Shown: piece after piece, positions 20,565 to 31,388 of the stretch
Layout: every line of letters begins with the position of its first letter
How positions within the stretch are numbered: position 1 is the first letter of the stretch
NCBI GenBank assembly: GCA_023525975.1
Contig: CM042039.1
Coordinates: forward strand, 19,560,501 to 19,624,500
Length of the DNA: 64,000 bases
Source of the DNA: Smallanthus sonchifolius
Lineage: Eukaryota; Streptophyta; Magnoliopsida; Asterales; Asteraceae
Direction of reading: 5' to 3'
Translations under genes and position numbers: made by a program
Notes under the pieces: model-generated
The model's input: only the letters and a program-made list of their open reading frames with translations
Told to the model about the DNA's origin: nothing
The model's database searches: none

Positions 20565-22760
20565 ATGCATACTCGTAATTCAGGAAGGAAGTCACCACTT
20601 TTATTCAATACAGAAATAGAACAAGCCACTAGAGCCAACCGAAAGATAAAGAACCAAGTCCAAACCATCTTAGAGAAACTCGACAGCCCGAGAATGTCAC
20701 AAAATCAACCAACAAACCTATATCCAAACCAAGGAGGGGACCAATCCCACCTTTTCCAGATCTACTATTTCCTAATCAACCACCACCAAATCAACAACCA
20801 CCCGAACAATCACAGCCACAACCATAAAATCAACCACCACCACCATTCCATAACAACCAACTATATAATAGCTACCCAAGTTACTCAGATTTTGAGGATG
20901 ATGGGCATTTGTTAACAGGACAAAGTTATGGGCTAGAACACGGTTCTCAACACGAGAACTGGGATGAAGATGAAGCATGGTATGACCTAAACCACCACCC
21001 CAGAAATCAAGAAATAAATAGGGTGAACAATTGGGTACAACCACCACTAAGGCCCGACTATGGGTATCAACCGAGAAATCAGGGTAATTTTGACCAAGAG
21101 AACAGGTACAGGCAACCTCAAGTGAACAGACCAAATCATCAAGAGGAACTGCCTAGGAACAGAAACGTGCCAAGACATGAATAAGGGGTAGACAGTCACT
21201 TTCGCCCTGCGTTAGACCTAAACGCTTCCCCCATAATTCCACCAGTACATAGTGGGAACGCATTTGAGATCAGACCGGGATGTCTAGGGATCCTCCCACA
21301 TTGCTTTGGGAGAACTACTGAGGATCCCTACACGCACTTATCAGAGTATGAGGCCACATGTGGAATCAACGGTGGTCAGGGGTTTCTACAGACGAGGTGA
21401 AGTTGGTACTCTTCTAATTTTCACTGAAAGACCGTGCTAAACAATGGTTCCTTTCTCTACTTTCTGTTAGTATTGCTACATGGGCAGAGCTTCAATAATT
21501 GTTCTTGGACGAGTACTTCCCACCACACAAGACTAATGAGGCCAGAGCTGCAATCAGAGATTTCAGGAAACAGTCAGGGGAGCCATTCTATGAAGCTTTC
21601 AAGAGGTTTAAAGAATTATTGAGGAATTGGCCACACCATGGTATAGAGAACTGGGAATTGATCCAGGAATTCTATGATGGCCTTCTGCCTAAGGATGTCA
21701 GAGATGTAAACTCTACCAGTAATGGATCATTTTTCTATAACCATGTTGACGAGGATTGGCACATACTTGAGAGGATGGCGGTGATATCCAAAAGACAAGC
21801 TAATGCAAGCCGGAGGGGAAAGTCAACTTCATCAGTGTAGTCGGTTGATTATGAGATGCAAAAGCGGTTGGATGCCATGGAAATTCAAATGGCACGTCTT
21901 GGTAAGCCGAGTGGTAAAGAGGTGGCAAATGAGAATCAATCTTATCCGGTAAGTGACGGATGTGAAGAGTTGGGGCATATCTTAGCAAACTGCCTAAGAG
22001 TGCAAACAAAGCCTGAAGAAGTGAATCAACTTGGAGGAGCAAGACCACTGCTACACACTATCATCCAGGACTCAGAAATCACCCTTTACTCAGGTATGGT
22101 AATGCATCTAATCAAATGAATCCTAACTTTCTGGGTGCTAATGTGTAGGGTGGAGGACAACCACAACAACAACAATACAAAAACCGCCAACAAAATTATA
22201 ACCAAGGCGGATACCAGAGTTACCAAAGGGGCTATCAATAGCAAAATCAGCAATGAGGTAGTACAGGAGGAGAGGACATGGGGGTTTCCCAATTTAATTC
22301 TATCATGGAGGCTATCAATGAACTAAAGAAAGACAATGAAGTCCGTGACAAGACAGTGGGTGCTCTTGCAAAGCAAGTGGGGCAAATGACTGAAGAGTAG
22401 ACGAGAAGTGAACCGGGCAAGTTACCAAGCAACACTCAAACCAACCCGCAACATCAAGGGTCGGAACCAAAGAATGCTCATGTAAGCCATGTAAGTGTGT
22501 TGAGAAGTGGTAAGCAATATTACAACAAAGTTGTCCCTCCACAACTGCTAGTTGAAGGGTTGGTGGAGGAGGTGGATGAGGAAAGTGATGACGAACCGGT
22601 ACTTATTGCATCTAAACCTAAACAACCTGTAAGTTCTGAAAAACCAAACGATTCTAAAGTATCCACTAGTGTTCAAGGGGCGGGTATGGAGAATAATACC
22701 ATCCCATTTCCGAGAGCATTGGTTGATCCATCTAAATCGGTAAATAAAAAGGGCCCATAA
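20565..22760 (+). pseudogene. Athila-type gag, multiply broken
   Basis: Gag probably starts at ATG 20565 (MHTRNSGRKSPLLFNTEIEQ). The frame is broken near 20720, at 21182-21184, around 21400-21500 and again after 21838. Recognisable parts are HSGNAFEIRPGCLGILPHCF and TTEDPYTHLSEY (21240-21370), the retrotransposon-gag core at 21499-21840 (DEYFPPHKTNEARAAI, GEPFYEAFKRFKELL, CPHHG-like NWPHHGIENWELI), and a knuckle-like CEELGHILANC at about 21960. The region 20720-20880 is rich in Asn/His/Pro repeats. Gag would form the virus-like particle in the cytoplasm; this copy cannot. Confidence 0.82.
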
Positions 22761-22886
22761 CAAGATGAAATGTGGGAAATTTGTAGACAAGTTAAAATTA
22801 ATCTTCCCCTAATTGATGCAATCAAACAAGTACCGGCATATGCAAAATATCTAAAGGATCTGTGCACTTAAAAGAGGAATCTTAAG

Positions 22887-23321
22887 ATGCCCAAAAAGCT
22901 TGATCTAACCGATAATGTGAGTGCGGTTTTGTCTCGTATTCTTCCACCTAAGCTCCAAGATCCAGGGGCGCCTTTAATCCAAATTCAAATAGGTGATTTC
23001 AAAATGGATAAGGCACTTTTGGATTTGGGAGCTAGTGTTAGTATCTTGCCGGGAAGCTTGTATGACCAATACGATTTTGGTCCTCTACAAAAAGCTGATA
23101 CCACCGTGGTGTTAGCAGATTTATCTCTTAAGCTTCCCCGCAGAATATTAACAAATGTGATTGTCAAGGTGGAAGACTTCTATTACCAAGTCGAATTTTT
23201 AGTGCTTGACTATGCAGCCCCGACTAAAGGGAGCCAACCCAATGTTATTTTGGAAAGGCTATTTTTAAAAACTGCTCAATGTGTCATAAACTGCAGGACA
23301 GGCACACTTGGCTTTTGGTAA
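22887..23321 (+). pseudogene. Athila-type aspartic protease
   Basis: The segment carries ALLDLGASVSILP, the aspartic protease active site in the DLGAS form usual for Athila. It then has PRRILTNVIVKVEDFYYQVEF and the second conserved block VILERLFLKTAQCVI. Normally one monomer contributes half of the active dimer that cuts gag-pol. The frame shifts at the end, and the linker to RT continues in another frame from 23308 to 23772 (linker tail LPASLKYAFVRENETLPVII). Confidence 0.83.
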
Positions 23322-24700
23322 TAGAAAGAGGCCTTTAAACGTCTTCTCCCGCACTTTTAATGCTTCAATCACTGATGAATGCTTTAGTGCAGATATCATT
23401 GATGGGTGTATTCTTCATGCAAATGAGGATACGCCAAAGGAGCCGTGTGTTTTGTGTAACAGGGAAGAAGCTGAGTATGAGAATGAGCTGAAAGCTAAAG
23501 AGGGGAAATTGGAAGTGTGTGCCATTAAAGAGGGACGACCCACATGGACACTTCAAGTGGAATGTTTACCAGAGTCCATTGACACCCATTTAAAACCTTC
23601 GTTGGAATCACCACCTCAGGTGGAACTGAAAGAACTACCGGCAAGTTTGAAGTACGCCTTTGTACGAGAGAATGAAACTCTCCCGGTCATAATTGGATCA
23701 AATTTAACCGAGGCACATGAAAACGCTCTCATGGAGGTTCTGGTCGCCCATAAAGCTCAATTGGGTGGCTAATAGCAGATTTGAAAGGGATTAGTCCTTC
23801 GATAGTGATGCACAAAATAATCACTGAACCGGATGCAAAGCCGGCAAGAGACGCACAAAGAAGGCTAAATCCAAACATGAGGGATGTTGTGAAGAAAGTA
23901 GTCCTAAAATGGCTGGATGCAGGGATCATCTATCCCATATCTGACAACACCTGGGTAAGTCTAACACAGACAGTACCAAAGAAAGCAGGCATCCAGATCA
24001 TACGGGATGAGCAAGGAGAGCAGGTAGCCACCCGACGCGTAACGGGGTGGAGGGTATGCATTGATTACAGGAAGTTGAACACAACCACTTCCAAGGACCG
24101 TTTTCCTTTACCTTTCATCGACCAAATCATCGAGAAATTATCAGGTCAGAAATTGTTTTGCTTTTTAGATGGGTACTCAGGATATAATCAGATTGCTATT
24201 CATCTTGATGATCAACATAAGACCACGTTTACCTGCCCATATGGCACTTTTGCATTCAAGCGAATGCCATTTGGGTTGTATAATGCCCCAGCCACCTCTC
24301 AAAGGTGCATGATGAGTATCATTTCAGATATGATTGGGGAGTCTTTAGAAATCTTCATGGATGACTTTTCAATCTTTGTTCAGTAATTTTATGCATGTTT
24401 AGAGCAATTAACCAATGTTTTGAAAAGGTGTGTCGAAACAAACCTAGTCCTTAGTTGGGAAAAAAAGCCATTTCATGGTTCAAGAAGGGATTGTTTTGGG
24501 ACACATAGTGTCAAGTAGGGGGATGGAGGTAGACAGAGCAAAAAATCAAAGTAATTTTAACACTACCTCCCCCTACTAATGTCAAAGGGGTAAGATCATT
24601 CCTAGGGCATGCGGGATTTTACCGCCGGTTTATTAAGGGTTTTAGCACAATCACAAAACCGCTTGGTAATCTACTTTTAAAAGACGTCCCTTTTGAATTT
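23308..24700 (+). pseudogene. Athila-type reverse transcriptase, frameshifted
   Basis: RT starts within the ORF ending at 23772 (LKYAFVRENETLPVI), breaks at the double stop near 23770-23775 and continues at 23781. The catalytic strings CFLDGYSGYNQI and FMDDFSIF are present, with RVCIDYRKLNTTT and KRMPFGLYNAPATSQRCMMS. After 24386 a stop and frameshift interrupt the thumb region. HAGFYRRFIKGFS and TITKPLGNLLL are readable at 24605-24680 in another frame. The Asp residues of both catalytic motifs are intact, but the frame is not. Confidence 0.87.
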
Positions 24701-24739
24701 GATGATGAAAAATTGGTAGACACCCCGATCTTGTAAGTA

Positions 24740-26503
24740 CCTAATTGGTCACTACCTTTTGAAATCATGTGCGATGCAAGTGATTTTGCAATCGGGGCAT
24801 TGTTGGGACAAAGGGTGGATAAGAAACCGATGGCAATTTACTATACAAGCAAGACCCTGGATGGGGCACAATTGAACTATACTACTTCTGAGAAAGAATT
24901 ACATGCAGTTGTATATGCTTTTGATAAGTTCAGGTCTTATATCTGGGGAAGCAAAGTGATAGTGTATTCAGATCACAATGAGGTGAAGTATCTCATGGAG
25001 AAGAAATACGCAAAGCGTAGGTTGATCAGATGGGTCATATTGTTACAGGAGTTCAACCTAGAGATCCTCAATAAGAAAGGAACAGAGAATGTGGTAGCAG
25101 ACCACCTGTCAAGGGTTGTGAATACCGAAGTGGATTCTACTGAAAGAATCAGGGAGACATTCCTAGATGAGCAAATTTTAAGTGTTTCTACTGACCCATG
25201 GTATGCTAACATTGTTAATTATTTGGCTGCAGGTAAAATTTCAGAACATTGGGCTAAGAAGAAGAAGCAACACTTCATGTCTCAAGTGAAGCAGTATATC
25301 TGGGATGACCCAGATTTGTTCAAAGTTGGGGCAGATCAAATGATCCGACGTTGTGTGCCCGAAAGTGAAATCCAATATTTATTAGTACATGCCCATTCAT
25401 ATGCTTGTGGGGGGCACTTCAGTGGACCGAAAATGGGACACAGGGTCCTCACATGTGGGTTCTTTTGGCCAACAATTTTCAAGGATGCAGCAGAGTTTGT
25501 GAAGAACTGCACAAGGTGTCAGCAGCTTGGGAGCACCACGAAGCGGGATGAGATGACAATGCGACCCATTATGATCGTCAACATATTTGATGTGTGGGGC
25601 ATAGACTTCATGTGCCCCTTCCCTAGTTCTTTGGGATATCTGTACATCTTAGTGGCGGTTGATTATGTTTCTAAATGGGTTGAAGCAATTGCCACTAAGA
25701 CAAATGATCACACAGTGGTGTGCAAGTTCGTTCAAAGTAACATCTTTTACAGGTTTGGTGTCCCCCGTGTGATCATCAGTGATGGGGGTTCACATTTTAA
25801 GAACTTTAAATTTGGTAAATTGCTTAAAAGGTACGGTGTGAACCATCGGATTTCCACTCCATATCACCCACAAACAAGTGGGTAAGTGGAGGTATCAAAC
25901 AGGCAAATAAAGGAGATTTTACAAAAGACGGTACGGCCTGATCGTAAAGATTGGTCAACCAAACTAAACGATGCTTTATGGGCCTACCGAACAGCTTACA
26001 AAACACCGATTGGTACCACACCATACCGACTAGTTTATGGAAAAGGATGTCATTTGCCAGTTGAAATAGCTCATCGTGCATTATGGGCAGTTAAATATGT
26101 TAATCTTGAATATGACAATGCAGGTAAGGAGCGGAAGTTGCAATTATGTGAGTTGGAAGAGCTCAGGGATGAATCTTACGAGTGTGCATCTGCATACAAG
26201 GCAAGGATGAAAGCAGTGCATCATTCAAATTTAAAGAAAAAGGTCTTTGAGGTAGGAAAGAAGGTGTGGCTGAACAATTCAAGACTGAAACTGTTTCTTG
26301 GAAAGGTGAAGAGTAAATGGATGGGCCCATACTTGGTGATCAGAGTTGGAGAGTTTGGAGAGGTCGAGATCGAAGACTTTGACGATCACCTCAGGCAAGT
26401 AGTGAATGGGTATAGACTGAAGCCATATTTAGAAACAGATGAAATCAACGACACGAAAGAAGAATCAGTAAGTTTTGTCATGCATGCATCTGCATATGAA
26501 TAA
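24740..26503 (+). pseudogene. Athila-type RNase H and integrase, one in-frame stop
   Basis: RNase H is readable at 24767-25120 (CDASDFAIGA, TSEKELHAVVYA, VYSDHNEVKYL, VADHLSRV). The integrase zinc finger follows (HSYACGGHF ... CTRCQQLG), then the core GIDFMCPFP, IISDGGSHF and YHPQTSG, carrying the expected acidic residues. A stop at 25883-25885 splits the core right after YHPQTSG. The same frame then continues through VEVSNRQIKEIL to the C-terminal GPYLVIRVGEFGEVEI and YRLKPYLETDE, ending at 26503. This is the best preserved part of E. Confidence 0.9.
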
Positions 26504-27283
26504 TCTGAGTAAGGTACACCGCGTCTGGCTGAAGAGGTTAAACTTAGCGCTCTTAGGAGGCAACCTAAGCTTTACTTTTTGTGTCTAGATTAAATGAACG
26601 TTGTGGGTGTGTTCTCTAGAAACCCTCACACGAGACTAAACTCGTCCACTAGGGCAACCGATGGGTTTAAAAGGCTTGTTGCATACGCTAAATGCATCCG
26701 TGATTCCTACGAAAGTGAGTTAGGTTTTAATTTCGTTTTGTGCTTTAAATCTGGAAATAGCCAAGTGTGGGGACGTTATTGGAATGTTGAGTCTTATGTT
26801 AATGCAAAGGGGACCATACATCATTCTCTGGGGGGTTCTACCATGTGTAGAGTTTGTAGAGTCTTGAGTCTTCATTTTTAGTGTTTTCGGTATGTTTTCG
26901 CGTGTTTTTATACTTTTCCAAAGATTTGGGGCCATACGAGCATTAAAAACCATCACAAATCTCGTTCCAGGTATATACGAACTAAATTGGAGAGTTGGAA
27001 CGAATTTTAAAAAAGTAGAAAATTTTGACTTGAAAAACTAAAAAAAATTTCTAAGGCAAAAAGTGAAAAAGTTTCCGATCTTTCTGTGAAGGAGGCGTCT
27101 TCGCGACACGCGAACTTCCAAAGAAAGTTCTTCGTGACACGCAAAGAACAAGAGTAATAACCCGGATGACTATTGGTTCTTCGCGACACGCGAAGACTTG
27201 GCCCCACATCTTCCCGACACGCGAAGACTATGAAACCCAATTTTTTTTTTAATTAATTTTTTTATTTTGAATCATTTGAGTCC
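26504..27283 (+). other. 3' noncoding region of element E up to the F insertion
   Basis: No supported gene. GGAGGCAACCTAAGC at about 26550 is the conserved sequence that follows integrase in many Athila elements. Three copies of a TTCGCG-ACA-CGCGAA-type inverted repeat lie at about 27100-27230. A T-rich run ends at the target duplication GTCGG (27284-27288). Confidence 0.65.
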
Positions 27284-27288
27284 GTCGG

Positions 27289-27747
27289 TGTTAGGACATA
27301 GTTTGTAATGACAAAAGCGTTGTAATAGTTTAGATCTAATGTCTTTATGTTTTTGTATGTAATGTTCTAAGTGTTTTATACAAGTTATGCTAGTCTAACA
27401 GAGGCGAACTTGTTAAGTTCGCTTAGTCTATCTGAGGCGAACTTGTTAAGCTCGCTTAGTTTGTTAGAGGCAAACTTGTTAAGTTCGCCTAATACAGATC
27501 AGATGTTTATATATAGAGGTTTATAGAGTCAGCAGTAGTAACTAGAACAGAGCGTTTAACAGAAGTGATCTAATTGTCTGATTGAGTCTTTAAACTCTAT
27601 GATTGTTGGAATACAAGCTTGAATGTTATTTACGTGATTGTTTACATTGTCTTTTATACAATTGTTGATTCGGTTGGATTCCGCACTCCGCGTTAACAAT
27701 ACGTCTTATCACGAGAACGATCTGTAGAAGAGCCCTGTGGAACTACA
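27289..27747 (+). repeat. 5' LTR of element F
   Basis: This 459-bp LTR runs from TGTTAGGACATAG to GGAACTACA. Three inverted-repeat units of the GCGAACTT/AAGTTCGC type lie at 27402-27490, ending about 15 bp before the TATA box (TTTATATATAG, 27506-27516). The 3' LTR has four units at the same place. Confidence 0.95.
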
Positions 27748-28336
27748 AGTGGTATCAGAGCTTATGCTCGTGATTCATGGTGATTTGAGACGGTTTTGTA
27801 TGAAAATTGACAAGAAATTGATCATCTTTTCAATTTTCATTTCCATGGAGTTTTCAAGCTTATTTTGCTTCTGATTTGGTGTTTTTGAAGTGGATTTTGA
27901 AGAAATTGATCCAATAGAAAGCTTCTAATTGATAAAATACACAATCCTATGGTTCAATTTTGTCTAATTCCTTCAAATCAGTGAATTATGAAAATTTTTG
28001 GTGAAATTGGGTTCGTGTTTTTGGGTTGAAGCTGTTCTTGATTTTTGATTCTGCTGAAGCAAGCGAACTTGCTGAAATTTTGTGCAGGCGAACTTAGCAG
28101 GCGAACTTGTCAAGTTCGCTTCACTCAAATTAGGCGAACTTAATTTTTAGGCGAACTTAATCAGATTTCTAGATTCTGGTTTAAGAGAAGGCGAACTTAA
28201 TCAGATTTCTAGATTCTGGTTTAAGCAAACTTATTAAGTTCGCTTGATATCAAATTCGCTTGGGTGTATCTGAAGCGAACTTACTATCTTCGCCTAAGGG
28301 TAGTGTGTGTTCAACACTTGGGAATTTTTTTGGAAA
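27748..28336 (+). other. Leader of element F
   Basis: The leader starts with the primer site (27750-27761). No gene is seen before gag. Between 28055 and 28295 there are about nine GGCGAACTT or AAGTTCGC half- and full-units, the same motif as in the LTR. A ~35-bp stretch (TTAATCAGATTTCTAG...) is tandemly repeated at about 28157-28225. Confidence 0.85.
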
Positions 28337-31300
28337 ATGGCAAATATGGTTCAAGTAACTAATATGTTCAATTATGATAATGAGATTGGTACATCTCAGA
28401 AACCGTCAAAGTTGTTAAATCTTACTAATTATTCTAATTGTAAAGATCGGTTTGATCAGTTCGTATCCTTTACCGATACCAGTCTATGGATTCCAATCTT
28501 AGAAGGTTATACGCATCCGACTTACTTGTGGATGGGAAAGGATGATGTTCCAAAGCCAGTGTCTGCGTTAACCACAGAAGAAAAGTTGCTTTTTGATCGG
28601 GAAAAGAAAGCAATGGCGAGTATTTTGATGTCTCTTCCAAAGGAAATATATCACAGTTTTAAACAATTCAAGTCTTCTCAACAACTGTGGGAAGCATTAC
28701 AGAAAAGATGTTAAGGTAGTTTGGATGTAAAGAAGAGTAGAAAAGAGCTACTGAAGAAGCAATTCTTGGTTTTCAAGCACTTTCAAAATGAATCCTTGGA
28801 TGATCTTGCTACAAGATTCTATCATCTGCTGCGTGAATTGTCGAGTGCTTCTGTGGTGTATGAGACTGAAGAGATTAACGATAAGTTCTTGGAGGCATTA
28901 CCATCTAAGTTTGATGTGTATACAGTTTTAATAAAAGAGAATATCAAGTATAAATCAATGTCTTTGGAAGAGGTTCTTGGAAAGATTCAATCCCATGATA
29001 TGAATATGAAGAAGAAGGAGACTAATATGGAACATATACTAGATCCTTTAATGTATTTTGCTAAGACTTCTGGTAAAACTGGTACATGGGAAGCATTTTT
29101 TTCTGGTGATGCTCAAGATACTTCTAATGATCAGTGTTCTGGAGTTCCTCTTCATTCTGGTCATTCTGCAACTACAACGTCTTCATCGTCTGGAACTCAT
29201 AATATGAATCAAAAGGTTGCTGATGATTATTTGGCTATGTTTTCCTCATTCATGGCGTCGTATGAAAATTTTATTGGAGGGAAAATTCATGATCCTGAGG
29301 TTATTGAAGAAGATTTCAGACAGATTGATCCTGTTGCTCTGGAAGAAATGAACATCCAATGGAATATAGCTATGTTGATGCATCAAGAAAAGGATTTCTT
29401 GAAAAAGACTGGCAGAAAGTATATTGGCTCTAATAGTCGATCATGCATGGGATTTGATAAAACCAAAGTGCGTTGCTATAACTGTCAAGAGTATGGTCAC
29501 TTTGCTAAAGAATGTGTGAAACCAAAAGTTGAGTTTGATTCTCAGAAGAAGCCGAATAACTTTCAGCATAATCGTAATCAGTCACATGGTTCATCAGGTA
29601 ATTCTAATCATACATATGCATCATCGGCTTTGGTTTCTCAGAACGATGATAACTATGAGTGGGGTATTTATCTGGAAGATTTGGTGGGTACGGTAAGTCA
29701 AGCATTTGTAGTAGAGATTCATTCTGAAAAATCCGAAGAGTCGACTGATGATGATAGTTCAAGTGATGGTGAAAGTATGCCGAGCGTTGATGAAGAGATA
29801 GAACAAGTGCAGAATATTGATTCTGATATTGCATCAGGTGTTGCTGAAGAAGATATTGTTCTAACACAAAATGCTTCAGATGGTGCTGATTCAGAGAGTA
29901 TTCCCATTGCCAAAGTTTTCATGGCAGACATGTCTGATCCGTCAAAGGTAAAAGACTCTGTTTGTCATATTTACTGTTCTAACTGCATTACTGTAAAAGA
30001 TAAATTGCAAAAGGTTATGGATGATAACACAAACTTGATTTGTGATATGAAATCGATGCATTCAGTTAATCAGAAACTGAAAGATAATGATAAATTGTGC
30101 ATCGATAGAATTGAGTCTTTGAAAAGAGACTTAAATTCTCTAGGGTTGAAATATAAAGAACAAGCTTATCATCTGGATATGGCTTATGCTGAGATAGAAA
30201 AACGAAATGAAGTTGTTGCTCAAAAGAATAAAGAAATTTCTGACAAAGAGTCTGAGGTGATCAAACTTCATAAAAAGCTGGAAAAGTTTGAAAATTCTTC
30301 TGTAGTATTGAATTATTTTAATGCTAATGCTGATCCTACTAAGAGAGTTGCTGGGATTGGATTTGTTCCTCCATTTAATACAAATTATGTGGTTGAACCT
30401 GAAATCATACATGAAGAGGAAATAGATCCAAAAACAGTGTTGAAAGTCAATCCGGTAACTGGTGAGGATATGGTTTATGAGTCTGATTCTGAGGATGAGG
30501 TATTTGATGAGAAGAAGGTTGAAGGTATTCCAAAAGAGGTGAAACTTGATGAACCAACAGTTGTAAAAACTGTTACTCGTGATAGATGCATTCTGACTGA
30601 ACCTGACGAGATGAAAGTTATTACACCTAAGCTTTCTCCAATTTTTACAGTCAAGTGGATTTGTTGCTGCCGGTCATCAAAAGATGCTTTCATCAAAGGT
30701 ACCTACATAGGTTTATGTTCCAAAGAAGCAAGTAAAGTGTTTTGTACAATCTTCTGAAGCTTTCTCATCTGATGGTTCCTCAAACTCAAGAAAAACCCCT
30801 TATTTTAGAACTCATCAAGAGAGAAGAGTTTGTTTTCAATACAATGAAGCTGGTCATATTCTGATAAATTATCCATATAAGAACCAGGGCAAATTGAAGA
30901 CTGCTCCTTCACAATCAAAAGTGGTGCAAATTCTGAAAAGAATAGATGAGGGAAAGTCGACTTCTAATGTGAAGAAAAATATGCCTTGTCGATCTTTTAT
31001 TAAATCTTCTGGATTTAAACACCAGGATAAATTGAATTCTAAATCATCTATTTGTCAAGAGAAATTTGAGATTCCACATGTTGGAATTTCAAAAGATTCT
31101 CCACCTGAAGTTAAATTGTCTAGACCACAAAGGAAAAGACGAAACAGAAAATTGTAGAAACTTTTGGAAACTTCTGAATCTGATAATAATATATCAAACA
31201 ATGTTTTTCCAATTAAGCATAATGTGTCTTCTTTGAAAAAGTCTAAGTGTGAAACTTCTGTTCCAAAGGTTAATGATAACATTGATTGTGAATTGCTTGA

Positions 31301-31367
31301 AGTTGTTTATTTTGATCAATCTGGACGACCCAAGACCACAATGGCTTGGGTTCCAATTTCTAACTAA
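28337..31367 (+). pseudogene. gag of Copia element F
   Basis: Gag starts at ATG 28337 (MANMVQVTNMFNYDNEIG), in the same position and context as G gag. A stop at 28712-28714 cuts it after 125 codons; the same frame then continues to 30757. Order: capsid-like region (DRFDQFVSFTDTSLW, QLWEALQKR, FQNESLDDLATRFYHLL), IEEDFRQIDP and MNIQWNIAML, first knuckle CYNCQEYGHFAKEC (about 29471), acidic region, coiled coil (30000-30300). A frameshift near 30740 leads to a second knuckle, CFQYNEAGHILINY, in which two zinc-binding Cys positions are Tyr. A further stop lies at 31155-31157. The end is GRPKTTMAWVPISN, stop at 31365-31367. It would form particles and bind RNA. Confidence 0.9.
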
Positions 31368-31388
31368 TTTTCTTTGTTTTTGTAGGGA
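31359..31388 (+). promoter_or_regulatory. Splice-acceptor-like sequence at the F gag-pol boundary
   Basis: The last gag codons and stop read TCTAACTAA, which looks like a plant branch-point sequence. They are followed by a T-rich run (TTTTCTTTGTTTTTG) and TAG|GG at 31383-31387. Pol resumes immediately after, in the same frame as gag (GQPRRTINN). Two in-frame stops (31365-31367 and 31383-31385) would be removed by splicing at this AG. The motif is seen directly; use as a splice site is inference. Confidence 0.55.

Noticed and set aside
20720..20880. Asn/His/Pro-rich stretch as a separate gene
   Set aside because: It is low-complexity CCACCA/AACCAC repeat within the broken gag of E, and its frame shifts on both sides.
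27402..27490. Regular short repeats as a CRISPR array
   Set aside because: The units are self-complementary, of irregular spacing, have no unique spacers and lie inside an LTR of a plant retrotransposon.
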